Shown piece by piece: positions 20,608 to 33,484 of a stretch of DNA of 64,000 nt. A model generated the notes under the pieces. The model saw nothing but the letters and a program-made list of their open reading frames with translations, had not been told where the DNA came from and did not search any database. The position numbers were made by a program, and so were the translations under genes. Origin of the DNA: Parietaria judaica (taxonomy: Eukaryota > Streptophyta > Magnoliopsida > Rosales > Urticaceae); contig OX940862.1 of the NCBI GenBank assembly GCA_954871525.1, positions 44,385,732 to 44,449,731 of the forward strand, given 5' to 3'. The first letter of the stretch is position 1. Every line of letters begins with the position of its first letter.

Positions 20608-23600
20608 ATGGCCGTCGCTGTGGCAGTCAGCAACTGCTGCTTCTCCGTCCTCACCTCCACCGCCAAGCTCCGCCGCTCTCTCTCCACTCATCGCCGCTTC
20701 TCCACCATCCACGCCTCTCTCCGCCGACCCAGAAAACCCGACCCAGAGGTACCACTCACTCCGCCCTAGCTTCCTCCCTTCCTCCCCCCATTTGAATGAC
20801 TGAGTTTGTTTCGCCGAGAAGAGAGACGAGAGGCCGTGCTTGTTCTCCGAAGGCAGAGGAGATGCCAGGAAACCAGCTCAAACGGCGGCGTATAAGCCCT
20901 TTGGAATGCAGAAAAAGGAGAAGAAAGACTTCGTTTTCGATTCCAAGGAGCAACAGGTTTGTTCCGATTTCCGGAAACTCGCAGCATTTTTTCTCAGATT
21001 CTTACAGCTGAGCTGAATGATTTTAGGTCGAGCCTGGGAATCTTCAGGATACTGCTTTTCTCAATGCCGTTGTCAAGGTAAGAGCTTCCGTGGCGCAACT
21101 TCACTTCTCTATTTGAAGAGTTCTAACGGACTTCCTGAATTTCCATTTCCGATGTTCCGATTGTCGATTGCGGAAGAAAAGTATTGAATAACTTCGTGGC
21201 GTTTCAATTTTTATTTTCCTAATGCAATCTAATGTGGTAGAGATTATGTTTTCCGGTAATTCAATGGAAAAAAGAAATGATCGAAGAACTTCGCGCCTCT
21301 ACGCCTTTCCGACTTTTATTTTTCTAATGCATTCTTTTCCGGTAGAGAACATGTATCCTGGGCGATCTGATCAAGAAAACGATTGAAGAACTTACTGCAG
21401 CTTTTCAATTTTTATATTTCTAATGCATTCTAATGTGGTAGAAATCTTGTATTCCGTGATTCGATGGAAAAAACGATTGAAGAACATCGTGGCGTTGCGA
21501 TTATTGTTTCCCTTATGCATTCTCAACTTTTGATGAATTCTAATGTTTATTTTACGCACTCAAACGGTTGAAGAACTCACAGCATTTTGATTTTGATTTC
21601 CTAATGCAATTTCTTAGGTTTACTGTACACATACTGCGCCCGACTATTCGCTTCCTTGGCAAAAGCAAAGACAATTTACTAGTACCGGAAGGCAAGTTTG
21701 TAGTGTTCTCCGTTTGTCTAGCAGTAAAAGTTCGCTCGTTCGTCAAAAAAATGATTCTCTGATTCATCTATTTCGTTTCTCAGTGCTTTTATGATTGGAG
21801 ATGGTAAACTCCTGACAAACGCTCATTGTGTTGAGCACGAGACGCAGGTAGTCTTTGTACTTTTATTTCATCCCGTTTCTTTGTCACGCATATGACTCAT
21901 GAAGGTCATATGTTATAAAGTTAAGTATATATTTGCCTTTATTTAATATTTAGTATTTGTTAGGATTAAGCAATAACGTCCATCATAAATGCGGGTCTGA
22001 GAACTTCTCAGTTTGTCGTCTGCATTCCATATTATGGTTGTTTGAGAGACGTGTGAAACTAGCTTGTAAAAACTGTATGTTGAATTTGTTTTTTTCTCGT
22101 CTTTGTAACGGTCCAGGTGAAGGTGAAGAGAAGGGGAGATGATACCAAATATGTTGCGAAGGTAAACTTCGTTGATATAACTTTTAAATTATCTATCTGT
22201 GATTGGCTTATCGAAATCGATATCTTAGAAATTCGAACAAACACGTATAAGTAGAGTGGTTGCCTCTTTCTCATGAGAATATGAGATTAAAAGGATATCG
22301 ATGACTAGTTTGATAGTTGATCACTATATATATCGAAGCAAAGTAACATAAAATAATTTCTGCATTTTATTGCAGGTTTTGGCGAGAGGTGTTGATTGTG
22401 ATATAGCTTTGTTATCAGTAGAAAGCAAGGAATTTTGGGAAGGAGTGGAGCCGCTCAATTTGGGACGGTTGCCACATCTTCAGGTTTTTTCTTGGTTGAA
22501 TTATTCTATCTATATTTTCATTAAAATCTATGATTTGGAGTTTGAATTCAATAATTAGAAGTTCGTTTTGAGAAATTTATTATATTAGGATATTTGGCTC
22601 TTATGTAATCGTATATTATTTGCCTTTTGACCAGGATTCAGTAACTGTTGTGGGATACCCCCTTGGAGGAGACACTATTTCGGTGACAAAGGGTGTCGTG
22701 TCACGCATAGAGGTGTATATTCTCTCTAATTTATATCGGCACTTGTATATTCATACACAAATCATATATTCGATTATAGCTTAGATAATCATGTTACAAT
22801 TTTACACCTGTTTACTTCTTACATGTTTTTCGGTTATCAGGTGACATCATACGCTCATGGATCATCTGACTTGTTAGGCATTCAAATCGATGCAGCAATA
22901 AATCCCGGTTTGTTATCTGAGTACACAAAGTTCCAATTTTTCTTTTGATTATTAGTTTGTCCAGTTTATCAATATTTACAGTAAATGTTTTATTTTTTTT
23001 TAATACTTATTTTTAGGGTTGGTTAACTTATACTGCTTTAGATATTAGGTAATAGCGGTGGTCCTGCGTTCAACGACCAAGGGGAGTGCATCGGTGTGGC
23101 ATTTCAGGTAAATTTCTGGCATGCTATCTGATATATACATTTACATGTATATATTATTTATGGTTTTGAGTAGTCTTTTCGTATATTTACGAGACATTTC
23201 CTTTAGGTCTACAGATCTGAAGAAGCTGAGAATATTGGATATGTGATTCCAACTACAGTAGTATCTCATTTTCTGAATGACTTTGAGAGGAATGGGAAGT
23301 ACACTGGTGAGAGCTCTTCTAGACTTAGTCGTTTTATAGTTTTAGTTGCATTAAGGGTAGACTAGTAATTTCTTATCTAGCTAGACTATATAATGGTATT
23401 TGCTCTGTTAATATAATACTAGAGTTATCCCCATTATGTGTATCCAATGCTAATTAATAATACTGGAATGAACTTTGAAGTTAAGGCATCAATTTTCATG
23501 CATCAGGCATTTTTTTCCGCATTATATATCAATAACGATATGTTGTCGTTTTGCATTCAAATCTAAAATTAGCTTGAAGCAAGATTTTTCTTTTCTGCAT

Positions 23601-26600
23601 TTTTCAATTCAAGCTCGGTGCTTATCTACTTGTGACCGGAATATTTCCAAAGCAATTATATGTACTTTTGCATTTCAGGTTTCCCTTCCCTCGGCGTGTT
23701 GTTGCAAAAGCTGGAGAATCCAGCCCTACGTGAATGCTTAAAAGTCAAGTCTAGTGAAGTACGTTACAATCCCGAATCATTTGTTAATTATTAAATCAGG
23801 TCCCTATTAATCCTTACGGACTTTCGGTGCTTTCCGATCAGGAATCAACATTTCTATTGGTTTCCAGTTCAAATTAAGCAGAACTGTGATACGGCCCGGG
23901 ATTGAAAATATCACTATATCTCTTAAAATATATCGTAACCTCTCAGGTTTAACTTGTTCGCATCTTCTGCAGGGTGTATTGGTCCGTAGAATCGAACCCA
24001 CTTCCGACGCTCATAAAGTCTTGAAAGAGGTAAAAATGTCATATGTCTAGCTTCCAAGAAATACTTATACGAATCCACGTAGGACCATTTTAACCCTTTC
24101 TTTAGACCTTTCGTTCCATTACATGATCATTAGCTGCATCTCTTTGGTTCTCTAAATACTTCATTGGGTTCGTAGAAAAGTAAATATTACACTTATTCTG
24201 CCAGAATTATAAGAAATCCAAAAAAAGAACAGTACAGAGAAAGCACATCAGACAGTACTTGATGATATTATAATTTGAGGTTTGAGTTTACAAAAGGATT
24301 TATCTATATATTTCTTGAGTTTCGGCAAAGAGATCTTTCGTGGTTTTGTAGTTCAGAAGTGTCGAATTATAGTTACTGCCAGATTTTTTTGAAACTCCTA
24401 TATTATTTTTAATGCATCATTGACATAATTGAGTTTTCTCCTTTTCAGGGGGATGTTATTGTGAGCTTTGACGGTGTTCATGTAGGGTGTGAAGGGACAG
24501 TCCCATTCCGTTCGAGTGAGCGTATCGCATTCCGATATCTCATTAGTCAAAAGTAATATATCCTAATCTCTATGTCGAATATGATATAAATAGAGCTTAT
24601 ACTGTATTCTACTAGCATATTGTATAGTTTAGCCTTACTAAGAGTAGTTTTGAACTTTTACTTATCTCGACTAGATTGTATATAGTATTTTTTTTACTTC
24701 ATCAATAATTTGTAATTATCATTCCCGAATTTTAAATGTGAGAATTGAGGAATCCTCTAATTCACAATCATAAGGTTAATATGCAAACCAATTGGCCTAC
24801 ATTTCAAAATAGGAGTTGTTTGGTGGCGCATTTATTTCCATTTTTGAAGCACGTCGCATGCTTTTTTATTCGTTTTTGTCCATCAAATCAATTGCTCTTT
24901 AACAGATTTGCCGGTGATGTTACGGAGCTTGGAATTATTAGGGCTGGGGAATATATGGAAGTGAATGCAGTTTTGCACCCACGTGTGCATTTGGTAAGCC
25001 AATCGCACCAAGAACATTTGTATAAGTTAAACCACATAAATATTCCCGTCGCAATGACGGTAGTTTTGACTTGTTTTGCAAGGTTCCTTATCACATCGAT
25101 GGAGGTCAACCTTCATACTTGATCATTGCCGGTTTGGTGTTTACCCCTCTATCAGAACCATTGATTGAGTATGTGAATGTTTTTTCATGGACACATTGAG
25201 ATGTTATAGAGTAATAAGAACCGTTCCTTTAAATTCTGCAGTGGTTTAGATTTCCCCCAATTTTTATTTTGGTGCATTTTGCATTCTGAATATTAAATTT
25301 GCTACCCTTTGCTCTGATATTTCATTTTGATACATTTGCCACCTGAACTTTTTGGTGTATTTTTAGTTTCCCTTTCTGTTATTAGATTAAAAATCAATAC
25401 CTACAAGAATTATCAAGGGAAAAATCATTATTAAAAATATTACGAACATAAGAATAGTTTTTTCTTTTCCTCTCAGTACCACGTGTACAATGATTTAATA
25501 TAACAGGGAGGATTTGAACTTGCATGAAAATTTAGGGGAGGCGAAGTGTACCAAACTATATTTTCAGTAGGCAAAGCGCACCAAATTGATATTCAGGTGG
25601 AAAAGTGAACCAAAATATAGTTTTTACACTTGCATGAAAGTTTCGGGGGGCAAAGTGTACCAAAATAATTTTTAAATAGACAAAATGCACCTATTTGATA
25701 TATCAGGTGTCAAAGTGCACCAAAATATATTCTTGTTGATAGCTTATCTGTTACTATTTTTATTTGTTGACAGAGAGGAGTGTGAAGATTCTATAGGGGT
25801 ATGTTCTGTATTACATAAGATTATTTTTCTTTTGAGTATTACAAAAAATAAAATAAAAACTTATGTCCTAATGAATGATATTTTTGCTAGAAAAATTAAT
25901 TACCGGGTCTATTATCTTTTCAGTTGAAGTTATTGACAAAGGCACGCTACTCATCGGCTCGGTTCAAGGGGGAACAAATTGTTATCTTATCCCAGGTTGG
26001 TTTTATTTGTGTGGTTTGTTATTTAGATTTATTTTTGCTGCTCGATTTCTTTAATAAACACTTCACCTATTTTTATCACTTTGGTTTATGAAGGTCTTAG
26101 CAAATGAAGTGAACATTGGGTATGAGGATATGGGCAATCAGCAGGCAAGCTGTTACATACTAGTTTCGCAGCTTCGAGCATTTTGATACAAAATTATCGG
26201 AATATTCTTGTATTAAATTGTCGAATTTGCAGGTTTTAAAGCTAAATGGAAGGCGAATAAAAAACATTCATCACTTGGCACATCTCGTAGATTGTAAGTG
26301 TTTCCTGCTTTATCCTTCTCATTTTTCGTAATTATTAGTTGTACATTAGTCGCCCCGTGAACTTGTCGAATCGTCTTCGTGTACTCCCTAAACTTTTTTC
26401 TTTGTATCAATCTTCTCGCTGAACTTGTCGTATTTTCTCCGTCTTTCAGTTGTAGACTAATCGCATTGTCTCAATTTTCGCCCCCTGAACTTGTCGAATC
26501 GTCTCTATGTACTCCCTAAACTTTTTTCTGTGTATCAATCTTCTCCCTGAACTTGTCATATTTTCTCCCCCTTTGACGTGTACACAGTTTTCGTCATGGT

Positions 26601-27192
26601 TATACTTTAAATAGTTTTGTGTCCTCAAACCTGGGACTTGAAACTTGACAAAATCTGCCAGATATCTAAATGTGGGGGAGTAAACTGGTACAATATTCAT
26701 GTTCGTAGGGGAAATTGATAAAAAAAAACCGTTTTATACCGAAATAAAATGACAAGTTTAGGTAGTCAAAGGGGCAACTTCTGGGGAGACAACGGAGGGG
26801 GTTAAACGCATCAAATTTTAGTTCAAGGGGCAAAATAAGAATTGTGACAAATCCAGAGTGGGCAACTAATAATTACACTTTCTGTAACTTCCAGTATTTA
26901 CTTTTATTTTTCTTATTCTTATCATTATTTTTCTTGGCCTGAATCAGCTTGCAAAGACAAGTACTTGGTGTTCGAATTCGAAGACAAGTACATAGCGGTG
27001 TTGGAGAGGGAAGCCTCAATCTCCGCTTCAGCTTGCATTCTCAAAGATTATGGAATCCCGGCCGAGAGATCTTCTGATCTCTCCGAACCATATTCAGATT
27101 CCCTAGAAGATAACGAAGCGTCGGATCTCGAATTCGGTGACAGCCCGGTATCGAATTACGAAATCGGCTTCGACGGGCTTATTTGGGCGTAA
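20608..27192 (+). CDS. DEG2: DEG2-type chloroplast serine protease (Deg/HtrA family), 21 exons
   Basis: ATP-independent S1-class endopeptidase of the chloroplast stroma, linked in Arabidopsis to thylakoid protein quality control. Exons: 20608-20748, 20819-20956, 21027-21077, 21618-21691, 21784-21847, 22117-22161, 22376-22483, 22635-22712, 22841-22907, 23049-23107, 23207-23306, 23679-23758, 23973-24029, 24449-24552, 24906-24993, 25083-25168, 25774-25798, 25924-25995, 26094-26144, 26233-26293, 26948-27192. They join into one 597-residue frame. The N terminus is Ser/Arg-rich, like a transit peptide. The catalytic triad is His~149 ([10 protein letters not shown]), Asp~180 (DCDIALLSV) and Ser~258 ([10 protein letters not shown]). 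PDZ domains follow (about 290-400 and 430-560). The tail [17 protein letters not shown] is typical of DEG2. Two introns use GC donors (after 21691 and 26144). The first intron (70 bp) and the exon 2 start are the least certain. I chose the ATG at 20608; the TTG 27 bp upstream is not a credible start. Confidence 0.95.
25540..25730. repeat. short repeated phrase in DEG2 intron 16
   Basis: A phrase like GGCAAAGTGCACCAAAATAT recurs about five times with drift, within the long intron 25169-25773. Such phrases are common in old plant interspersed repeats. No coding or splice role is seen. Confidence 0.6.
26355..26574. repeat. ~92-bp direct duplication in DEG2 intron 20
   Basis: Copies at about 26355-26447 and 26482-26574 share GAACTTGTCGAATCGTCT and TACTCCCTAAACTTTTTTCT. 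They lie in the last intron (26294-26947), 370 bp before the final exon. Confidence 0.85.
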
Positions 27193-29761
27193 ATTACCCC
27201 ATGGTATGTTTTACTTGATAAATTATCTCGTTTCATGAATAATGGTAGGCCGGGTTGTTTTCGGGTAAAACGGGGTACCAGAATCGTAAAATTGATTTCA
27301 CATTTTTTTTAGGTTGAGTTTTTGCTAGTAACGATTCTTAGGTTAGGTAGTGTTTTTGACTGAAATGATTCATGTAATAATTTATATAATATGATATAAC
27401 TATTGAATTATTTTTATTTTTCATTTGATTACTTTCTTATCTTGTTCATCAAGTGTTTCTGACGCCATGCATTAAAACGTTTGGTGCATAGCAGCGGTAA
27501 AAGTATTTTTTAGAAAAAGTATTTTTTAGAAAAAGTATTTAAAAATACCAAATATACTAAAACAGTAATTACGAAATATTGATAAAGGGATTTAAACATT
27601 TAAAATGAAATATTAAAAAATCAAAGTAAATAAAATTGTGTAGAAATAACACTTGATTTTTTGTTATCAGTTTTATTTGTACTTTTTTACAGATGAGACG
27701 GTCTATAACATTCTTTTACCGAAAATTGAATAGAGCTATTGTTTTATTGAACTTTACCAATTCCTCACTAAATACCTTTAGGTGGCGTTCACTTTGTTGT
27801 AATTGGTCAATCGTAATTGTAATTGTAATCGTAATCGTAATAGATTAGAATCGTAATTGTAATTTATCACAGTGTTTACTTGTATTGTTGCAATGAAGAA
27901 ATGAATGTTCATTACGTTATTTAATAAGACACAGTTACAACGTAATCAATAAATATTTACCAAAATACCTTTAATTTTTTTTTTTTTTATATTTAACTAA
28001 TCAAAATAAATTTATCTGACCAAGGATTAATCAATTAATAGCTCTTTTTTTTTCAAAATCAAACTGTGACCAAGTGTGTATAATAAATTTATCATACACT
28101 TGCAACATTTTTTTTCTCGAACATCTTTGTCACTCGATCATTATGTTCCTGTTTATACATATACATGTATATATATATATATAATATATGTGTGTGTATC
28201 ATTATTATCAACGCATTACATTAAAATCATTAAAGCATCCCATTAAAGATACTTATATATATATATAAATAAATAAAAAAATTAAAGCATCCCATTCCCT
28301 TTTATAAAGTCATATGTGTGGTTGTGGTGTTCCCTAAGATTTTAGGTTTTAGCTTAATAAGGATTAAAATCAAGTTTCAGAAAGTCGTTTTTATTGATAA
28401 ATTAATTATCGTTTTCGACGGATTTATTGTTTAGTTACTGATTTATCGACGGGTAAGCGATAAAGTTGTAGATTATCGTTACACACTTAACAATGATTGT
28501 TAACGGATTATCGATACTTGTCGATAGAAAAGGTATAAAATATTTCTATATACTCAATTTTTAAAAATATATACTCATTTTTTAGTGTGTTTAAAATACC
28601 GAAAATAAAATCATATCATAATAATTTTGCAATAAATAATATCATACACAAATAAAGTCATACCCCAACACATAAATAAAATTCCAAGTCGAAACACAAA
28701 CATAATATAACAAATATAATCATAATACAAAGTCTCAAATAGATAATTCATAAAATCACTAACTGTTAACTTTTAGAATCATATTTCATGAGTTTTGAGA
28801 GTTTTGTAGTGTGATATATAGGAATAGAAAGAAAAAATAACTGAAGGTTTTTAAATTGTATTTCCTAAAAGTTTAAAAATTCTAAAAGCGATGGGCTTTA
28901 ATTTATTCTATTTAAATATTTAACCTATAAATAAGCCCACTTCATCACACACACCGATACCTCACTCTCTTACTCGCTCGTTCATCAGCATTCAAAGAAC
29001 CATTCTCTCTCTCTTTCTATATATTTGTTTTAAAAATTACTCTAAAAGTACCTCCTATTTTTTCTCTTTTTATTTGCACTACGCCCAGCGATTATCGACT
29101 ATGAAAAATGAGCGACAATGGATCGAAAAGTACAATACAACAATGAATACTACGGAAAAGTTAGCAATGACCTGCAGCAAGCAAAAAATTCTATGATTTT
29201 GATCGAAATTTTAAAACCTGATCAAAATTAAAAAAAAATAGCATTTTGGATCTGAAGTTCGGTTTTAATCCGGTACCGGTTCCATTTTGGCAGAGGCCTT
29301 CCAATAAGTTTTGATAATTATAAGGATATTAGTTGCCTTGATATCCAATTTTAACGGGGTATATTCTCATTTTTATAATAAACCTTAAAAAATTTAACCG
29401 CGAACAAAAACTCATTACTTTATGAACCAAAAGTAACAATCACAGAAACATTCCTCAAACAAGATTCTCGACATAAGAAATATGGAAACAAAAGCAAGAT
29501 AACAGTTTTCGCTCTATCAATATCTTGATATTTGAGTGTTTGTGGTGATAAGAGTTTCGAGGGATATTAGCGACACAAATACTAGAATTATTAGAAAAAC
29601 AAATGTTAAATACTTATTTTTTGTTTTAACCGCATAAAATACCAATATTTTTTATCCATGTACCAAATAACACCGAAAATGATACATGTCTATAACGTCC
29701 AAGAAAAATATTGATATTTTGTCTAGTTAAAATAAAAATAAAAATATTTAACGGTGATTTT
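27193..29761. other. intergenic between DEG2 and the YUCCA gene
   Basis: AT-rich. It has a (TAATCG/TAATTG)n hexamer stretch at about 27810-27860 and TA-rich tracts near 28165-28190 and 28250-28270. A duplicated 19-bp string AAAGTATTTTTTAGAAAA occurs near 27500-27530. Both flanking genes end here (convergent), so polyadenylation regions are expected. No gene or clear transposon is recognised. Confidence 0.5.
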
Positions 29762-32474
29762 TTAAACACTTTTAGTATCGTGAATCACTTGAGTTTTGAT
29801 ATGATTAGCTATATTTTGGGCATCAAATTTGGCTCCATAAAAGCCTCTTCTGGACAAACCCACGCAATACAAGCCATTGTTTCCCTTCCAATGATTTGGG
29901 TAGCTTTGCTTCGGAATCCCGTCTTCCTTTAGCATATAATCATCACCCTAACCATGCATGCAACAAAACACATGAAGAAAACTAAGCATTGACCAATTAA
30001 CTAAGACGGAATCGAATTACGTAAACGACCGAGACACCGAATCCGAATTTTGGTCTCGATGGTTCCAGAGAAAAGACAGAATCAAAATTTTTGATTTGTT
30101 TAGAAAGGACAAAAAAAAAAAAAAGGAATTTGTAAACGGATAATGAATCTTGATCAGACTGTTCAAATTAATTTTAATGAGAATGAATAAAAAACTTTTG
30201 CTTTGATGCCTTCTTTGTACACATTTTGTGATTCATTTGTAATCAGTTACTCCTTATCATTCTTTACGTAGAAATATATAAATTGTGAACTTTATATGAT
30301 ACCTTAAGCCACAAATGCGTTGACCTCTTGAAACCAGTGCAAAACACAATAGAGTCAAAGTGATATGACTTCCCATTCTTCAACGTCACAATCTTCTTAT
30401 TTATACTTTCTATTTCAGCTGCCAACACCTGAATTCATAAATAAATAAAAATAAAATAAATAAACCCCAACAATCTCAACTTCTCAATATAGAGTTTTGT
30501 TTGGGACCATAAAAATAAAAAAAAAAAACAAAAAAAAACCCCTAAACTTCTCAATATGTAGTATTGTTTGTGCATACAAATTAGTAATTTACTGCATTCA
30601 ATCACACCTTGTAAATAACTTAAGATTTTCATCACTCTAGCTTGTCGGAAAGGTATTAGCAAATATTAGCTCAACATTTTTTTTTATTTAACTTTATAAC
30701 TCGAGTTCGCCACTAATGAGTCTCACGATAAAAAAAAATAGAAATAAAGTTTGATAGATTTTGCGACTTAATCATATTAATTAACATATAATGGGAAATC
30801 TATTTTTTTTTTCCAATCTTTAATGCACTACTTTTAAAAAAAAAAAAAAAATGTATGCGATCTCAACATAATGGCGAATCTCTTTAATTATTTTCCTTTT
30901 TCTTTACTCAAAAGCAAGACATTGATATTATAGATATAAAGCATCCTTTTTTTTCACTTTTTTTTTTCTCTCTCTCATACCTGAATTTGGCCGTTCTTGA
31001 TCTTGTGGTAAGTGCCAACATCAATTAAAGGGTATTTTCCATAGTTGAGCTTCATGAAGAAAGGACCTTGTTGAGGCCTTGTAATGCCATATTTGGTCAA
31101 ATCTCCATACACAATCTTGCTCAACATCACCATTAAAGAGTCAACCAATCTGTATGAGAAGTAGCTCAACATCACCAAACCTAAATGCATTGTTCTCCTT
31201 GACAGAATATGAACCTACACAACTCAACGAAATTAACGTTTTGGTGCTCAGAATTCAGATCACATTAGTAGTATTCACATTCGGATTTCACTTCATCTTT
31301 GGTAAATAACTATGTGTTAAGAGAAAACTTGATGTATTGAGTTAAACTTAATATTTTTTATTTAAATTACTTTGAACACCATTTCCTTATTTTTATTTCT
31401 TGCGTGTCAAGTTCACTTTGCGAGATTTTGAACTTTTAGTTTTTACTCAGAAAAACACATTGAACACGTTTCTTTTAGAGCAAATACAATTATTCTTTTG
31501 TTAATACTATTAAAATAATGATTTTCACTATTTTAGGTACTGTAATTAGCATAATCATTATTATGGATTAACAAACATATATATATATATAGCTTTATTT
31601 ATAATAATATCAGCATCATAAAGATTTCTTTAACTAAATAAAATCAGATAATTAACATGTTATTCAATTTTATGTTAAATGAAATGCACTAAAATGAAAA
31701 TTCTGAACTAAAAAGTCATTATGAAAATAAATAAAATTAATTAGAATGATATAATTATAGAGCTCGTGATTAGTCAAGTAACACAAGCAATATATATATA
31801 TATATATATGATATTTTTATGATAAAAATATGTAATTGATTAATAGTGGTACTTACCGGACTCCGAACGATAATGGACGTTTCAGCGCCGTGCTCTGCCA
31901 AATCTTGCGCTATTTCCATACCGGAATTCCCCGCTCCCACGACCAAAACCCTCTTCCCACCATAACCCCTTCCCGTCTTAAAACCCGTCGAATGAACTAC
32001 CTCGCCGGGAAATCCCCTCAGCCCGGAGATCTCCGGCACAAAAGGATCCGCCGCCTCTCCCGTTGCCACCACCAAAAACCTCCCAAAATACTCCTCAGCC
32101 CCACCGCTCTCTCCGTCGACCCTCGCCCTCACCACCCACCTCTGCGACGCCTCGTCGAAACTTGCCGACTGGACATCACGTCGGAAGCGTGGGGCGATGC
32201 AGAAATGGGATGCATAGGCGGTCAGGAAGCTAGAAAAGAGCGGGGCGGGGATGTAGCGCGGGAAGTGTGGCGGGAAGGGCATGTTGGGCATTTCGCAGAA
32301 GCGGCTCGGGAGGTGGAGGTGGAGGCGGTCGTAGGAGCGGTTGGCCCACGCGGCGGCCACGTGGTTGTGTCGATCGAGGATGACGAAGGGGATCGAGAGG
32401 CGGGTCAGGCAGGATCCGACTGCCAGACCCGAAGGCCCGGCTCCGATGATGATCACCGTGTGATGGTTCTTCAT
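29762..32474 (-). CDS. YUCCA-type flavin monooxygenase (YUC10/11-like), 4 exons
   Basis: Converts indole-3-pyruvate to indole-3-acetic acid, the last step of the main auxin pathway (family knowledge). Exons on the minus strand: 32474-31857, 31214-30981, 30428-30303, 29947-29762. Splice sites are GT-AG throughout, and the joined frame is 387 residues, normal for YUC10/11. The FAD motif GAGPSG is at residues 11-16 and the NADPH motif GAGNSG at 180-185. An FMO-like [11 protein letters not shown] lies near 155-165, the FCTGF variant of the FATGY motif is in exon 3, and [21 protein letters not shown] is near the C terminus. FCTGF and the ending favour the YUC10/11 branch, often expressed in reproductive tissue. 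The frame is intact, with no stop. The hAT element lies ~520 bp upstream of the start codon, so promoter architecture may be altered. Assignment to one paralogue needs a tree. Confidence 0.94.
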
Positions 32475-32985
32475 TGGTTTGGTTCGGTTTCTTCTCGCTT
32501 TGTAGGTGCTTCCAAGTTATAACGTGAGATATATATGGTTAATATCAACATCAAACATAGTATCCAACATTTTATTTTACCGTAATGTAAAACAAAGTCT
32601 TGCCAATGACAAGTGTCACTTAAAGTCACGTTCAAAATTCTATTAAATCAGTTAAAATATAGATAAAAACATTTAGCAAAAACTAAAAAGTGAACATTAA
32701 GAACTCAGTCGTTAGATAGATGAATTTATGCTATAAAAAACAAATTAAAACATTTTAAGTATTTAAACAAACTACACGGGGATACGGTTAGTGTTACGTG
32801 ACTTATGTCACCCCAAATGGTGCGGCTCAAATAGTTAGGTCCAAGATATTCAATTCATATATGTATGTCCCAGATACTACCAAAAACGTGGTTCTGGCTC
32901 AATGGACGAAGGATAGAGCAGAATCACTTTTCCCAATAACTCTTTAATTTATTTTTATTTGATTTTATGATCGCAGTGCATGTGA
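32475..32985. other. YUCCA upstream region
   Basis: 510 bp between the YUCCA start codon and the hAT target duplication. AT-rich, with no ORF. It presumably contains the proximal YUCCA promoter (minus strand), but I see no unambiguous TATA box or known auxin element. Confidence 0.4.
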
Positions 32986-32993
32986 TATACGGA
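32986..32993. repeat. hAT target site duplication, left copy
   Basis: TATACGGA, identical to 37179-37186. Eight bp is the target duplication size of hAT transposons. Confidence 0.92.
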
Positions 32994-33484
32994 TAGAGCT
33001 GCGAGTCGCGACGGTACTATTCAAGTCGCGACGATTGGGCGGGAAGTCGCGATTGCGGGGCGAGAATCGCGACCAGTCGCGATCACGTGGCTAAATCGCG
33101 ACTGCTGGGGGTCGATCCGCGTGAAGCGATGGATGGCCAGGATCTCGCCACGTCAGCGATCCGAGGGTTGTGAAAAATTGTGTTTGTTGGTGGCAAAAAT
33201 AACACACTTTTTACCCGAAATTAATTACCCAACCACAATTTTTACCACTTTACTCGAATTCCAACCCAAAAATTTCAAATTTCAATATTTTTCCCCCAAC
33301 TTTATTCACCCACTTCACCCACCTCAATAATTATTCACCCACCCAATACACTCTCCTCAAATCCTATAAATACCACCCTTCCCACCCTCATTTCTTCACC
33401 AACAATCTTCCAACTCTCTCTCAAATTCTCTCAACTCTCTAAGTTTTTTCTCTCTAAAGCTCTCAAGTTCTCAAATTTCCTATT

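Noticed and set aside
31836..32522. Long plus-strand frame opposite YUCCA exon 1
   Set aside because: It is the antisense shadow of a GC-rich coding exon. The minus-strand frame carries FAD and NADPH motifs, while this frame is Arg/Pro-rich without any motif.
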